A DNA stretch of 64,000 nucleotides from Pseudomonas vancouverensis. GTDB taxonomy: Bacteria > Pseudomonadota > Gammaproteobacteria > Pseudomonadales > Pseudomonadaceae. The translations under genes and the position numbers were made by a program. Location: the NCBI RefSeq assembly GCF_004348895.1, contig NZ_RRZK01000009.1, forward strand, positions 62,001 to 126,000, written 5' to 3'. The notes under the pieces were generated by a model. The model ran no database searches, was not told where the DNA came from, and was given only the letters and a program-made list of their open reading frames with translations. Below are positions 52,860 to 60,589 of the stretch, in pieces (the stretch's first letter is position 1; each line of letters opens with the position of its first letter).

Positions 52860-54050
52860 TTACTCGCGTACCAGCAGCAGGCTGCCTCCCAACGGGCCGC
52901 CACCGGCGGCTACGGTACTGACACTGTGTTCACGGGTTTGCCGACCTTCGGCACGCCCCCACAGTTGCAGGCAAGCCTCATGCACATAGCCCAGCCCATG
53001 GGTTCGGCCACCCGAGAGCTGCCCGCCGTTGGTATTGAGTGGCAGGCTGCCATCCAGGGCGATGCGGCTACCGCCATCAACGAAAGCGCCACTTTCTCCG
53101 GCAGGGCACAAGCCCAGGGCTTCCAGCCAGATCATGGTCAGAATCGAAAAACCGTCATACAACTGCGCGGAGCCGACGTCCTGCGGGGTGTAGTCGGTGC
53201 GTGCCCACATCATCTGGCCGACGTCGAAAGCCGCCATTTTGGTCAGCGATATCTGGTCCCACGACCACGGCTGATTCAGCGCTGCGCCCATGGCCTCGAT
53301 GCGAATCGGCTGGTTTGGCAGATCTTGAGCGATTTCGCGGCGCGACAACACAATGGCGGTGGAACCATCGCAATGCACGTCGCAATCGAACATGCGTAAC
53401 GGCGAGGAAATCATCCGCGAGGCCATGTAATCGTCCATGCTCATCGGCGTGCGATACAGCGCCTTGGGATTGCGCATGGCGTTCTGCCGACACGTCAGGG
53501 CGATTTGTGCCAACTGTTCGGGGCGTGTGCCGTATTCATGGAAATGACGCTGGGCATACAGTGCCATCAGATTGATGCCTGACTGCACATTGAAGGGTGT
53601 AAACCATTGCCAGGCGTAGCTGCTGTCGCGACCCTGGGTTTTATTGGTCAGCGCACCCGCCTGTTTGTTGGTCATGCGGGCCGACGCTTCGGTGATGGTG
53701 CGAAATACCAGTACGTGTTTGCACAGGCCGGCCGCAATCGCCATGGCCCCGTTGATCACTCCGGTGAGCGGGCCGGGTCCTTCATAGCCACCGCCAAACC
53801 AGTTGACGTTGAGTCCCAGGGCACTTTTCAGGGCGCTGGGGCCGACCGGCGAAAACGGGTCGCCATTGTTGTTGTCACCCGGCCAGCAGGCCACACCGTC
53901 AATGTCGCTGCGCTGCAGGCCCGCGTCGGCGATGGCTTCCAGGCATGCGTCCAGGGTCAGGCGCATTGCCGATTTGCTTGACGGTCTGCCGATTTCCGAT
54001 TGACCGATGCCGGTGATGGCGACGTCTTTTTCATAACGATGATCGAACAT
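52860..54050 (-). CDS. Thiolase-fold protein lacking catalytic cysteines, Ltp2-like aldolase candidate
   Basis: A 396-aa thiolase-superfamily protein (DitF-like by position). The usual nucleophilic Cys segment is replaced by FGGGYEGPGPLTG near residues 85-96, and the C-terminal CxG is replaced in AAGGGPLGGSLLLV. A GGRTHGLGYVHEACL motif takes the place of the GHPxGxxG loop. Loss of both cysteines with a DUF35 partner next door is the pattern of Ltp2, which pairs with ChsH2 and does retro-aldol cleavage in steroid side-chain breakdown (known). Aldolase rather than thiolase activity is inferred. The start at 54050 shares a base with the partner's stop, so the two are coupled. Confidence 0.85.
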   Translation of the reverse strand: MFDHRYEKDVAITGIGQSEIGRPSSKSAMRLTLDACLEAIADAGLQRSDIDGVACWPGDNNNGDPFSPVGPSALKSALGLNVNWFGGGYEGPGPLTGVINGAMAIAAGLCKHVLVFRTITEASARMTNKQAGALTNKTQGRDSSYAWQWFTPFNVQSGINLMALYAQRHFHEYGTRPEQLAQIALTCRQNAMRNPKALYRTPMSMDDYMASRMISSPLRMFDCDVHCDGSTAIVLSRREIAQDLPNQPIRIEAMGAALNQPWSWDQISLTKMAAFDVGQMMWARTDYTPQDVGSAQLYDGFSILTMIWLEALGLCPAGESGAFVDGGSRIALDGSLPLNTNGGQLSGGRTHGLGYVHEACLQLWGRAEGRQTREHSVSTVAAGGGPLGGSLLLVRE

Positions 54051-54448
54051 CACTGATCCTTCTCGAACAGAGGCAACCAAACATCCTCGACATTGAGGAA
54101 GCTGACCCGTACCGGCATGTCGATGTGCACATCCGTGACCGGCAGGCCCACCACGTTGCTCACGAACTGCAGGCCAGGTTGTTCCGCCAGCTCAATGATC
54201 GCGACCACATAGGGCACCTCAAGGTCGGGGTTCCAGGCCTGATAGTTGATGGTGTAGCTGAGCACTTTGCCCTTGCCGGACACCGCTTTGGGCGCCACTT
54301 CGAAGCTGGCGCAGTGGGGGCACAACGGTGCGGGCGGATGGAAATAGCGGCTACAGGCCGCACAGTGATGAATGAGCAATTCGCCCTGTTCGCCGCCTTG
54401 CCAGAAGGCGCGGTTGTCGGCGTTGAGTGCAGGAAGTTTTCTAGGCAT
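54050..54448 (-). CDS. DUF35/OB-fold Zn-ribbon protein, partner of the thiolase-like protein
   Basis: A 132-aa protein from the ATG at 54448. The Zn ribbon is Cys29-x2-Cys32 ... Cys43-x2-Cys46 (HCAACSRYFHPPAPLCPHC), followed by an OB-fold (YVVAIIELAEQPGLQF). A longer frame from 54484 adds twelve residues with poor codon use. It also lies only 11 bases from the 25-bp element, so 54448 is preferred; neither start has a clear ribosome site. DUF35 proteins form complexes with thiolase-like enzymes (ChsH2 with Ltp2). It is the first gene of this minus-strand pair, and its stop shares one base with the partner's start codon. Confidence 0.82.
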   Translation of the reverse strand: MPRKLPALNADNRAFWQGGEQGELLIHHCAACSRYFHPPAPLCPHCASFEVAPKAVSGKGKVLSYTINYQAWNPDLEVPYVVAIIELAEQPGLQFVSNVVGLPVTDVHIDMPVRVSFLNVEDVWLPLFEKDQ

Positions 54449-54495
54449 CAGCGGTCCGCAGGTGAATGTTTGACTTGAAGTCATACGGTATCATT

Positions 54496-54520
54496 TGTAC
54501 ATATTTTCTAAAAGTGTCAT
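54496..54520. promoter_or_regulatory. 25-bp repeated element, copy F (DUF35 / SDR divergent region)
   Basis: Half-sites TGTACA (54496-54501) and TGTCAT (54515-54520), 13-base spacer. TATATT follows directly. It lies 68 bases before the plus-strand SDR start and 48 bases before the preferred DUF35 start, so it could serve both directions. It is strikingly similar to copy G, including the AAAAGTGTC core. Confidence 0.6.
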
Positions 54521-54587
54521 ATATTCACCTGAAAGAAGGCGCGGCTCGACCGTCCGCGCGGTAAAACAACAACAAGAGGATTTCACG

Positions 54588-55289
54588 ATGTCCCAGTCAT
54601 TACTGGACAAGAGAATTGTCGTCACCGGCGGCTTTGGCGCTCTCGGCAGCGCGTTGGGTAAGTGCCTGCTGGCTTGTGGCGCGAAGGTTGCGTTGCTGGA
54701 CCGGGCCGAAGTCCCGGCTGTCTTGCTGGATACCGAGAACCTGTTGTGCCTCGGTAGTGTCGACCTGACCTCGAGCGAGTCCGCCAGTGCTGCATTTACG
54801 CAAGTCGCGGCACAGATGGGTGGTATTGATGGGTTGGTCAATGTTGCCGGCGGTTTTGCCTGGGAAACCATCGAAGGTGGCACCCTGGAGACCTGGGATC
54901 GCCTTTATCAGATGAACGTGCGCACTGCCGTAGTCAGTTCGCAATCGGCGCTGCCACAGTTATTGGCTTCCCACGCCGGGCGCATCGTCAACATCGGTGC
55001 ACTGGCATCGGTCAAGGCAGCAACCGGAATGGGCGCCTACGCGGCTTCCAAGGCCGGTGTTGCGCGCTTGACCGAAGCCTTGGCAGAGGAACTGAAGGAC
55101 CGTGGTGTGACGGTTAACGCTGTGTTGCCAAGCATTATCGACACCCCCGCCAACCGTGCCGACATGCCTGATGCCGACAGCAGCCGCTGGGTCACGCCGC
55201 AGGCGCTGGCGGCCGTGGTTGCGTTTCTGCTGTCGGACGATGCCGCCGCGGTCACCGGCGCGTTGCTGCCAGTGAGTGGTCGCGTATGA
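54588..55289 (+). CDS. SDR family oxidoreductase
   Basis: A 233-aa SDR (DitG-like by position), somewhat short for the family. The cofactor motif GGFGALG is followed by NIGALASVKAATGMGAYAASKAG with Tyr and Lys intact. The C-terminus (VTGALLPVSGRV) lacks the common DGG. The ATG at 54588 follows AAGAGGA. Its stop overlaps the FAH gene start (ATGA at 55286). Oxidation of a hydroxyl on a ring-cleavage product is possible. It is divergent from the DUF35/thiolase-like pair across copy F. Confidence 0.85.
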   Translation: MSQSLLDKRIVVTGGFGALGSALGKCLLACGAKVALLDRAEVPAVLLDTENLLCLGSVDLTSSESASAAFTQVAAQMGGIDGLVNVAGGFAWETIEGGTLETWDRLYQMNVRTAVVSSQSALPQLLASHAGRIVNIGALASVKAATGMGAYAASKAGVARLTEALAEELKDRGVTVNAVLPSIIDTPANRADMPDADSSRWVTPQALAAVVAFLLSDDAAAVTGALLPVSGRV

Positions 55290-56284
55290 GACTGGTGACC
55301 TATACCGACGCCGACGGTTTTGATCGCGCGGGTGCGCTGTTGAATCAGGATCAGCAAGTGCTGGACCTGCAAAACGCGTATCGCTTGCTGGAAAGCCGCG
55401 ACAGTGTGGCCTTGACCAGTATTCTGGCCCTGGTGGAAGCCGGTGAGCCGGCTTTGGAGCTGGCGCGTTCGCTCGTGGCCAAGGCGCCATCGGCGGCAGT
55501 GCTGGAGCGTTCCAGTGTGAAACTGCGAGCACCGATTCAGCCTCCGCCACAAATGCGCGATTGCTCCTGTTTCGAACTTCATCTACGTCAAAGTTTCGCG
55601 GCGGCCCGTCGTGCTCGTGCGTTGCGCACCGAAGATCCGGACGCCACCTTAAAGGCGATGAACACTCGCGCCGACGACCGGGTGATCGAGACCTTCAACA
55701 AGCAGCCCATCTACTACAAGGGCAACCGTTTTGCTGTGATTGGCATTGACGATGAGTTCCAGTGGCCGAGCTTCAGTCGGGCAATGGACTTCGAGCTGGA
55801 GTTCGGCTGCTACATCGGCAAACGCGGCAAGGACATCAGCCGAGAGGCTGCCCGCGCCCATATCGTCGGTTACACCATCTTCAACGACATGAGTGCCCGA
55901 GACGCCCAGGCCCTGGAAATGCCCGGCATGCTCGGCCCGGCCAAGAGCAAGGATTTCGACACCGCCAATATCATGGGGCCGTGCCTGGTCACCGCTGATG
56001 AACTGGGGGATCCCTATGACCTGAACATGATTGCCCGGGTCAACGGAGAGGAATGGGGGCGCGGTAATACCCGCGACATGCGCTGGAGTTTTGAAGACGT
56101 CATCGCCCATGTTTCTCGCTCGGAAACCCTGTATCCCGGCGAGTTCCTGGGCTCGGGCACCGTGGGTAACGGCTGTGGGCTAGAGCAGTTGCGCTATTTG
56201 AAGCCCGGCGATGTGGTTGAGCTGGAGATCGATGGCATCGGTGTGCTGCGTACTCAAGTGGGCACGGCGGCTGTAAGGAATTGA
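55286..56284 (+). CDS. Fumarylacetoacetate hydrolase (FAH) family protein
   Basis: A 332-aa FAH-superfamily protein (DitH-like by position), longer than the one at 49467. The C-terminal domain shows MDFELEFGCYIGKRGKDIS and GYTIFNDMSARDAQ with the Glu and Asp metal ligands, then the MGPCLVTADELGDPYDLN segment. It may isomerise or decarboxylate a cleavage intermediate or act as a hydrolase. The start overlaps the SDR stop. Followed by ditA1 after 122 bases containing copy G. Confidence 0.85.
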   Translation: MRLVTYTDADGFDRAGALLNQDQQVLDLQNAYRLLESRDSVALTSILALVEAGEPALELARSLVAKAPSAAVLERSSVKLRAPIQPPPQMRDCSCFELHLRQSFAAARRARALRTEDPDATLKAMNTRADDRVIETFNKQPIYYKGNRFAVIGIDDEFQWPSFSRAMDFELEFGCYIGKRGKDISREAARAHIVGYTIFNDMSARDAQALEMPGMLGPAKSKDFDTANIMGPCLVTADELGDPYDLNMIARVNGEEWGRGNTRDMRWSFEDVIAHVSRSETLYPGEFLGSGTVGNGCGLEQLRYLKPGDVVELEIDGIGVLRTQVGTAAVRN

Positions 56285-56334
56285 TGGTCCTGCGCATGAA
56301 TGAAGGATTTGCTTACATCTCGAAGCGAATTCTA

Positions 56335-56359
56335 TGTACAGAAATAGGAAAAGTGTCTT
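56335..56359 (+). promoter_or_regulatory. 25-bp repeated element, copy G (upstream of ditA1)
   Basis: Half-sites TGTACA (56335-56340) and TGTCTT (56354-56359), 13-base spacer, with TTATAT as a possible -10 at 56358-56363 and ATGTAC as a possible -35. The ditA1 ATG is 48 bases on. Shares AAAAGTGTC with copy F. Confidence 0.65.
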
Positions 56360-56406
56360 ATATTTCGTCGCGACTACCGTTGTGACGCTCTGATCAGGAG
56401 GCAATC

Positions 56407-57807
56407 ATGCTAACAAGAACAAGCCCCGTATTGTCTGATGGAACCAAAGTATCCGATCTCATCTATCCCTCCAGCCGTGAAGTACAGATGCGCGTGTTGT
56501 CGGACCGCGAAATCTACGAGCTGGAAATGGAGAAGATTTTCGGCAAGATCTGGGTCCTGCTGGGGCACGAATCGGAAATCCCCAACTCCGGCGACTTCAT
56601 GGTCCGTGACATGGGCTCCGACTCGGTCATTGTTGCTCGTGGCAAAGAAGGTGAGGTATTCGTCAACCTCAACGTCTGCCCGCACCGCGGCATGCGCATC
56701 AGCACCGCCGACTGTGGCAACACGCAAATCCACAAATGCATCTACCACGGCTGGGCCTTCCGTCCCAACGGCGACTTCATCGGCTCGCCGGTTGAGCGCG
56801 AGTGCATGCACGGCAAGATGTTGCCCAAATCGGAGCTGGGCCTGAAAAAGGCACGCGTCACCCTGTATGGTGGCCTGGTGTTTGCCACATGGAACGTTGA
56901 AGGCCCGTCATTTGAAGAATTCTTGGGTGATGCCAAGTGGTATTACGACATGCTGTTTTGCCGCTCGGACAAGGGCATGGAAGTGCTCGGCCCACCGCAG
57001 CGCTTTATCGTCAATGCCAACTGGAAGACGGCTGGCGAGCAGTCGGCAGCCGACGGTTTTCACACCCTGACTTTGCACCGCTGGCTCGGCGAAGTGGGCA
57101 ACTACGCCAAAAAAGGTGAGGGCGAAACCGCCGACCTCAGCCCGGAAATGATCGGTGTCGAGATCAGCTCGCCACACGGTCACGCACTTCGCTGCATCGA
57201 TCTGGCTCGCAAGATCAAGCGTCTGACCGGTCTCGATCCGGCTGAACTGTCCGTCCAGCAGAAGCTCGAGGCGCTGCCTCCGGCCGGCATGACCGCTGAC
57301 ATGATCGAGCAGTTGGCGCGCAACCTGTCGGAAGATCAATTGAAGGTGCTGACCAGCATGCCGCCACAAGTCGGCGGGATGTTCCCGAACATTCTGTTTG
57401 GCTTTGTCTACATTCCACAGCCAGACGGCAGTGTCGTTGGCTCGATGACCCTGCACGCCTACGTGCCACGCGGTCCGGACAAGCTGGAGTTCGTCAACTG
57501 GGTGTTTGCCGAGAAGGACGCTTCGCCAGAATTGCGCGACAAGATGCTCAAGCAAACCATCCAGCTGTTCGGCACTTCGGGCATGGTCGAACAGGATGAC
57601 TCCGATACCTGGCCGCACATGACCCTGGCTGCCAAAGGTGCGATGGGCCGCAAGAGCACGCTGAAATACCAGGCCTGTTTTGAAACCGGCGCACCTGAAG
57701 GCTGGCCTGGCCCCGGTATCGTCAACGAAGGTTTCACCAAGGACGATACCCAGTGGCACTGGTGGTTGTACTGGCATGAGCTGATGACCGCACCGGACGA
57801 ACAATAA
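56407..57807 (+). CDS. ditA1: Rieske non-haem iron ring-hydroxylating dioxygenase, alpha subunit
   Basis: A 466-aa oxygenase component. The Rieske 2Fe-2S ligands are Cys91, His93 (CPHRG), Cys111 and His114 (CIYHGW). The mononuclear iron site is Asp216-x2-His219-x4-His224 (AADGFHTLTLH). DitA dihydroxylates 7-oxo-dehydroabietate at C11 and C12 in BKME-9 (known). ATG with CAGGAG upstream. It forms an alpha-beta operon with the gene at 57903. It uses DitA3 as donor and probably the reductase at 44196. Confidence 0.92.
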   Translation: MLTRTSPVLSDGTKVSDLIYPSSREVQMRVLSDREIYELEMEKIFGKIWVLLGHESEIPNSGDFMVRDMGSDSVIVARGKEGEVFVNLNVCPHRGMRISTADCGNTQIHKCIYHGWAFRPNGDFIGSPVERECMHGKMLPKSELGLKKARVTLYGGLVFATWNVEGPSFEEFLGDAKWYYDMLFCRSDKGMEVLGPPQRFIVNANWKTAGEQSAADGFHTLTLHRWLGEVGNYAKKGEGETADLSPEMIGVEISSPHGHALRCIDLARKIKRLTGLDPAELSVQQKLEALPPAGMTADMIEQLARNLSEDQLKVLTSMPPQVGGMFPNILFGFVYIPQPDGSVVGSMTLHAYVPRGPDKLEFVNWVFAEKDASPELRDKMLKQTIQLFGTSGMVEQDDSDTWPHMTLAAKGAMGRKSTLKYQACFETGAPEGWPGPGIVNEGFTKDDTQWHWWLYWHELMTAPDEQ

Positions 57808-57902
57808 ACGCCCGTCGACCCTGGTTCGATTGCGGTCCTCAGGGGCCGCAATCGCCGGAAACAGCGTTAACAAGTACAAGAATAAAAGTGAGGGAATGAC
57901 TC

Positions 57903-58478
57903 ATGGCTCAGGTTCAACAACGCGGTGTGGAGGATATCCAGCCGGGTTCCCCAGTCGGCACCAAGCGAGTGCCGGTGGGCTCACCGATTTACAACGACGT
58001 AGTGACCTTTCTCTACGAGGAAGCCACACTGCTCGACCAGATTCGTTTGCAAGAGTGGGCTGAACGCCTGGACACCGATCTGGTGTATACCGTGCCGCTA
58101 CGCCAGACGCGTGTTGCGTCTGAGCTGAGCACCACCATTGTGCGCACGGTCCAGCACTACCACGATGATTACCGCTCGATCATGGGGCGAATTTTGCGCT
58201 TGTCCGGCAAAAGTGCCTGGGCGGAAGATCCTCCCTCGCGCACACGACGCCTGGTGACCAACGTGTTTGTCGAAGAAACCGACAAGAGCGATGAGTTTGT
58301 GGTGACCAGTTACCTGTTGCTGACCCGTAGCCGCTTCAACGATCACCATGTCGATATCATCAGCGGTGAGCGTCGTGATGTGCTGCGGCTTGGTGAGGCA
58401 GGGTTCAAGCTCTCACGACGCGAGGTCATCCTCGATCAGGCAGTTCTCGGAACCCCCAACCTGGCTGTCTTCCTCTAG
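57903..58478 (+). CDS. ditA2: Ring-hydroxylating dioxygenase, beta subunit
   Basis: A 191-aa beta subunit (SnoaL/NTF2-like fold) with FLYEEATLLDQIRLQEWAER and EWAERLDTDLVYTVPLRQTR near the N-terminus and the VTSYLLLTRSRF strands later. It is structural and modulates the alpha subunit; it has no metal site. It follows ditA1 by 95 bases. A strong hairpin downstream ends the operon. Confidence 0.9.
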   Translation: MAQVQQRGVEDIQPGSPVGTKRVPVGSPIYNDVVTFLYEEATLLDQIRLQEWAERLDTDLVYTVPLRQTRVASELSTTIVRTVQHYHDDYRSIMGRILRLSGKSAWAEDPPSRTRRLVTNVFVEETDKSDEFVVTSYLLLTRSRFNDHHVDIISGERRDVLRLGEAGFKLSRREVILDQAVLGTPNLAVFL

Positions 58479-58527
58479 TTTGTTCGGCGCTCCGCCTCGA
58501 ACCCGGATCGCCGTGCAATGCAGGTAT

Positions 58528-58560
58528 TGGTGCGGCTCCTCTTGATGAGGAGCCGCACCA
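58528..58560. terminator. Strong hairpin downstream of ditA2
   Basis: Fourteen-base arms, TGGTGCGGCTCCTC (58528-58541) and GAGGAGCCGCACCA (58547-58560), are perfect complements with loop TTGAT. It lies 50 bases after ditA2 and ends one base before the stop of the convergent DUF2889 gene, so it may stop both. No T run. Confidence 0.7.
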
Positions 58561-59307
58561 CTAAAGGCGCTGCCAGAGCCATTGCTGATCCTTGGCACAC
58601 AACTGCGATGGATCATCGCTGAAGTCCAGGGTCGAGCCTTTCATCCGCAGTGCCTGTTCGGCGCGCTCGGATTGCTGGCTGTAGCACAGACCGGAGTTCA
58701 CCGCGTGGACCTGCTCATCGAGGTTGTAGGCGCGACCCATCGAGATCAGCGTGCAGCGGCGAAGTAGCAAAGCGGCTTCGGCCATTTCTTCACTCAGGGT
58801 GCTCAATGCCCAGCGCGCCATGCCTTCACGAAGGTTGATGCCGGTGTAGGGCGAGGGTCCTTCGAGCACAGTACCCTTTACTGCCCAACTCAATAGCTCG
58901 TCGTGATCGCGTCGCAAGGTGGCACGCGTGCGCTGGTCAATGCGCTGACCCACTGCAATATCGTAGCGGCGATGGTGGGTATCGCGCGTGGCGGCAGCGA
59001 TAGCCAAGCCCGCCAGGTCGAGCAAGTGCGTGCATTGATGACTGGCATCGGTTTGTCGGGTAACTGAATGCGCAACGCGGTCCAGCTTCATGCCCAGCAG
59101 TTGCTGTAATTGATCACACGCTTGTGGGCACAGCGAGTAGGGATGACGCAGCGCTTCACCGCCAATGGCGCTCACTTCGCCGGCTCGATGGCGAACCCAT
59201 ACACGGAAGTGGTGAAAGTCGTCTTCCAGAGCGGCGCGGACTTCACCCGCATCACTGGCACGGGTGGCAATGATCTCCACGCGGCGGTGAAATACACTCA
59301 TCCTCAA
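58561..59307 (-). CDS. DUF2889-like protein
   Basis: A 248-aa soluble protein. It begins MRMSVFHRRVEIIATRASDAGEVRAAL and contains LEDDFHHFRVWVRH, EALRHPYSLCPQACDQLQQLLG and further Cys/His residues (CTHLLDLA, HHRRYDIA). The pattern matches my memory of DUF2889. Nothing about activity is known to me. It is divergent from the SDR at 59404, with copy H between, and convergent with ditA2, so it probably belongs to the regulon. A similar gene may occur in other dit clusters, but I cannot confirm that. Confidence 0.75.
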   Translation of the reverse strand: MRMSVFHRRVEIIATRASDAGEVRAALEDDFHHFRVWVRHRAGEVSAIGGEALRHPYSLCPQACDQLQQLLGMKLDRVAHSVTRQTDASHQCTHLLDLAGLAIAAATRDTHHRRYDIAVGQRIDQRTRATLRRDHDELLSWAVKGTVLEGPSPYTGINLREGMARWALSTLSEEMAEAALLLRRCTLISMGRAYNLDEQVHAVNSGLCYSQQSERAEQALRMKGSTLDFSDDPSQLCAKDQQWLWQRL

Positions 59308-59352
59308 TATCCTTTTTCCGGTGCTGTTCAGACAGAGAAAATCGGTTATATT

Positions 59353-59377
59353 TGAACACTATATCCAATAATGTTCA
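59353..59377. promoter_or_regulatory. 25-bp repeated element, copy H (DUF2889 / SDR divergent region)
   Basis: Half-sites TGAACA (59353-59358) and TGTTCA (59372-59377) are exact inverted repeats with the 13-base spacer. On the minus strand AATATA follows. It lies 46 bases before the DUF2889 start and 27 before the SDR start, so it may serve one or both directions. The best-conserved inverted copy. Confidence 0.65.
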
Positions 59378-59403
59378 CTAAAAAACAAGAAAAAGGGGTG
59401 GCT

Positions 59404-60204
59404 ATGGCTCTGCTAAACGAACAGGTAGCGGTGATTACCGGTGCCGGAGGCGGCATTGGGCGCGGCATTGCGCTGAATTTTGCCAAAGAAGGCGCCGCCG
59501 TGGTGGTTGCCGAACTGGACGTGGCCAGCGGAGAAGCCGTAGTCGCCGAATTGAAGGCGTTGGGTGGCAAGGCTGTCTTCATCAAGACGGACGTATGCAA
59601 CAAGGCGGATATAGAGGCCGCTGTGCAACTGGCCGTGGATCAGTTTGGCGGCCTGGACATCCTCGTCAACAACGCCTTCGCGCCGACACCCAATGTCCTC
59701 CTCGAAGAAAAAACCGACGCAATGCTCGAGCAAACCCTCGGTTCCACGGTGTGGGCGGCCTGGTGGGCGATGAAGGCTGCGCTGCCGCATATGAAAGCGC
59801 GTGGCGGCGGCAAGATCATCAACTTCTACTCCATCGATATCGAGATCGGCGCCTGGTTGCATGGCGACTACAACACGGCAAAATCGGCGATCGTCGGCCT
59901 GACCCGCAGCGCTGCCTCTGAGTGGGGACGGTTCAACATCCGTACCAATGCCATTGCACCGACCGCAATGGGTGCGACCTTCCACAAGCTCGCTGCGGAA
60001 AACCCTGGCTTCGCAGAAATGTCCGCCTCGATGCGTCCGCTGGGTCGCTGCGGTGAACCCGAAGCGGACATCGGGCCGGTGGTGGTGTTCCTGGCGTCGG
60101 AGATGTCGCGTTTTATCACTGGCGAGACCATTCACGTTGACGGAGGTCTGCATTTGCCAGGTTATAACTCCCGTCCGAAGGGTATACCCGTGCGTGAGTA
60201 TTGA
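59404..60204 (+). CDS. SDR family oxidoreductase
   Basis: A 266-aa classical SDR with TGAGGGIG, NNAFAPT and YNTAKSA, Tyr and Lys intact, ending FITGETIHVDGGLHLPGYN with a 15-residue tail after DGG. Position after ditA2, divergent from DUF2889, fits DitI of the reference clusters (not certain). The ATG at 59404 follows AAGGGG; a longer frame starting at 59371 overlaps copy H and is rejected. Substrate unknown. Confidence 0.86.
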   Translation: MALLNEQVAVITGAGGGIGRGIALNFAKEGAAVVVAELDVASGEAVVAELKALGGKAVFIKTDVCNKADIEAAVQLAVDQFGGLDILVNNAFAPTPNVLLEEKTDAMLEQTLGSTVWAAWWAMKAALPHMKARGGGKIINFYSIDIEIGAWLHGDYNTAKSAIVGLTRSAASEWGRFNIRTNAIAPTAMGATFHKLAAENPGFAEMSASMRPLGRCGEPEADIGPVVVFLASEMSRFITGETIHVDGGLHLPGYNSRPKGIPVREY

Positions 60205-60589
60205 TTTCACGCTGTCTCAACACTGGGGTGAGCTTTCTCAAGAAGGGCGTTAACGACAACGTGTGCCTTTGGGTGAGCGGGTGTGCCGTTCGGTCTTTTG
60301 CGAGAAAGCTGTTGGAACGCGAGAGGGTACTGCTGCAGGATTGAAAACCTTCCCTCATCCAAAGCGAATACGCATGGGTGTTGGAAATTACCAGGACGCC
60401 TCTTGGTTTGCTCGGCTCAAGGCGGGATGCTGCTTGCCTCTGTGGTAGGCAGCTAACGACCCAAAGCGGACGGTGGCGAAAGATAGCAATTGGCTGAAAG
60501 CGTTGCTCAACGAGCGGCGCTTTCAACACATTTTACTTTTTGAATAAGCCCCTACTTTTAAGAGGTGGGAACGGGTCTGGCTGTTCTTA
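60205..60589. other. 385-base intergenic region marking the end of the dit cluster
   Basis: No gene can be supported here. It holds a strong hairpin: arms TGAAAGCGTTGCTC (60495-60508) and GAGCGGCGCTTTCA (60512-60525), two wobble pairs, loop AAC, followed by a T-rich stretch, a plausible terminator. The rest shows no recognisable element. The neighbours change from dit genes to SDR genes of no evident link, so it is probably the boundary. Confidence 0.5.

Noticed and set aside
47402..60204. Steroid or biphenyl degradation as the main substrate
   Set aside because: A 3Fe-4S/4Fe-4S ferredoxin with the Rieske pair, an IclR regulator and this gene order fit dit far better than bph or steroid clusters. 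Some shared enzyme types (thiolase-like/DUF35, NTF2-like) remain compatible with steroid-like chemistry.
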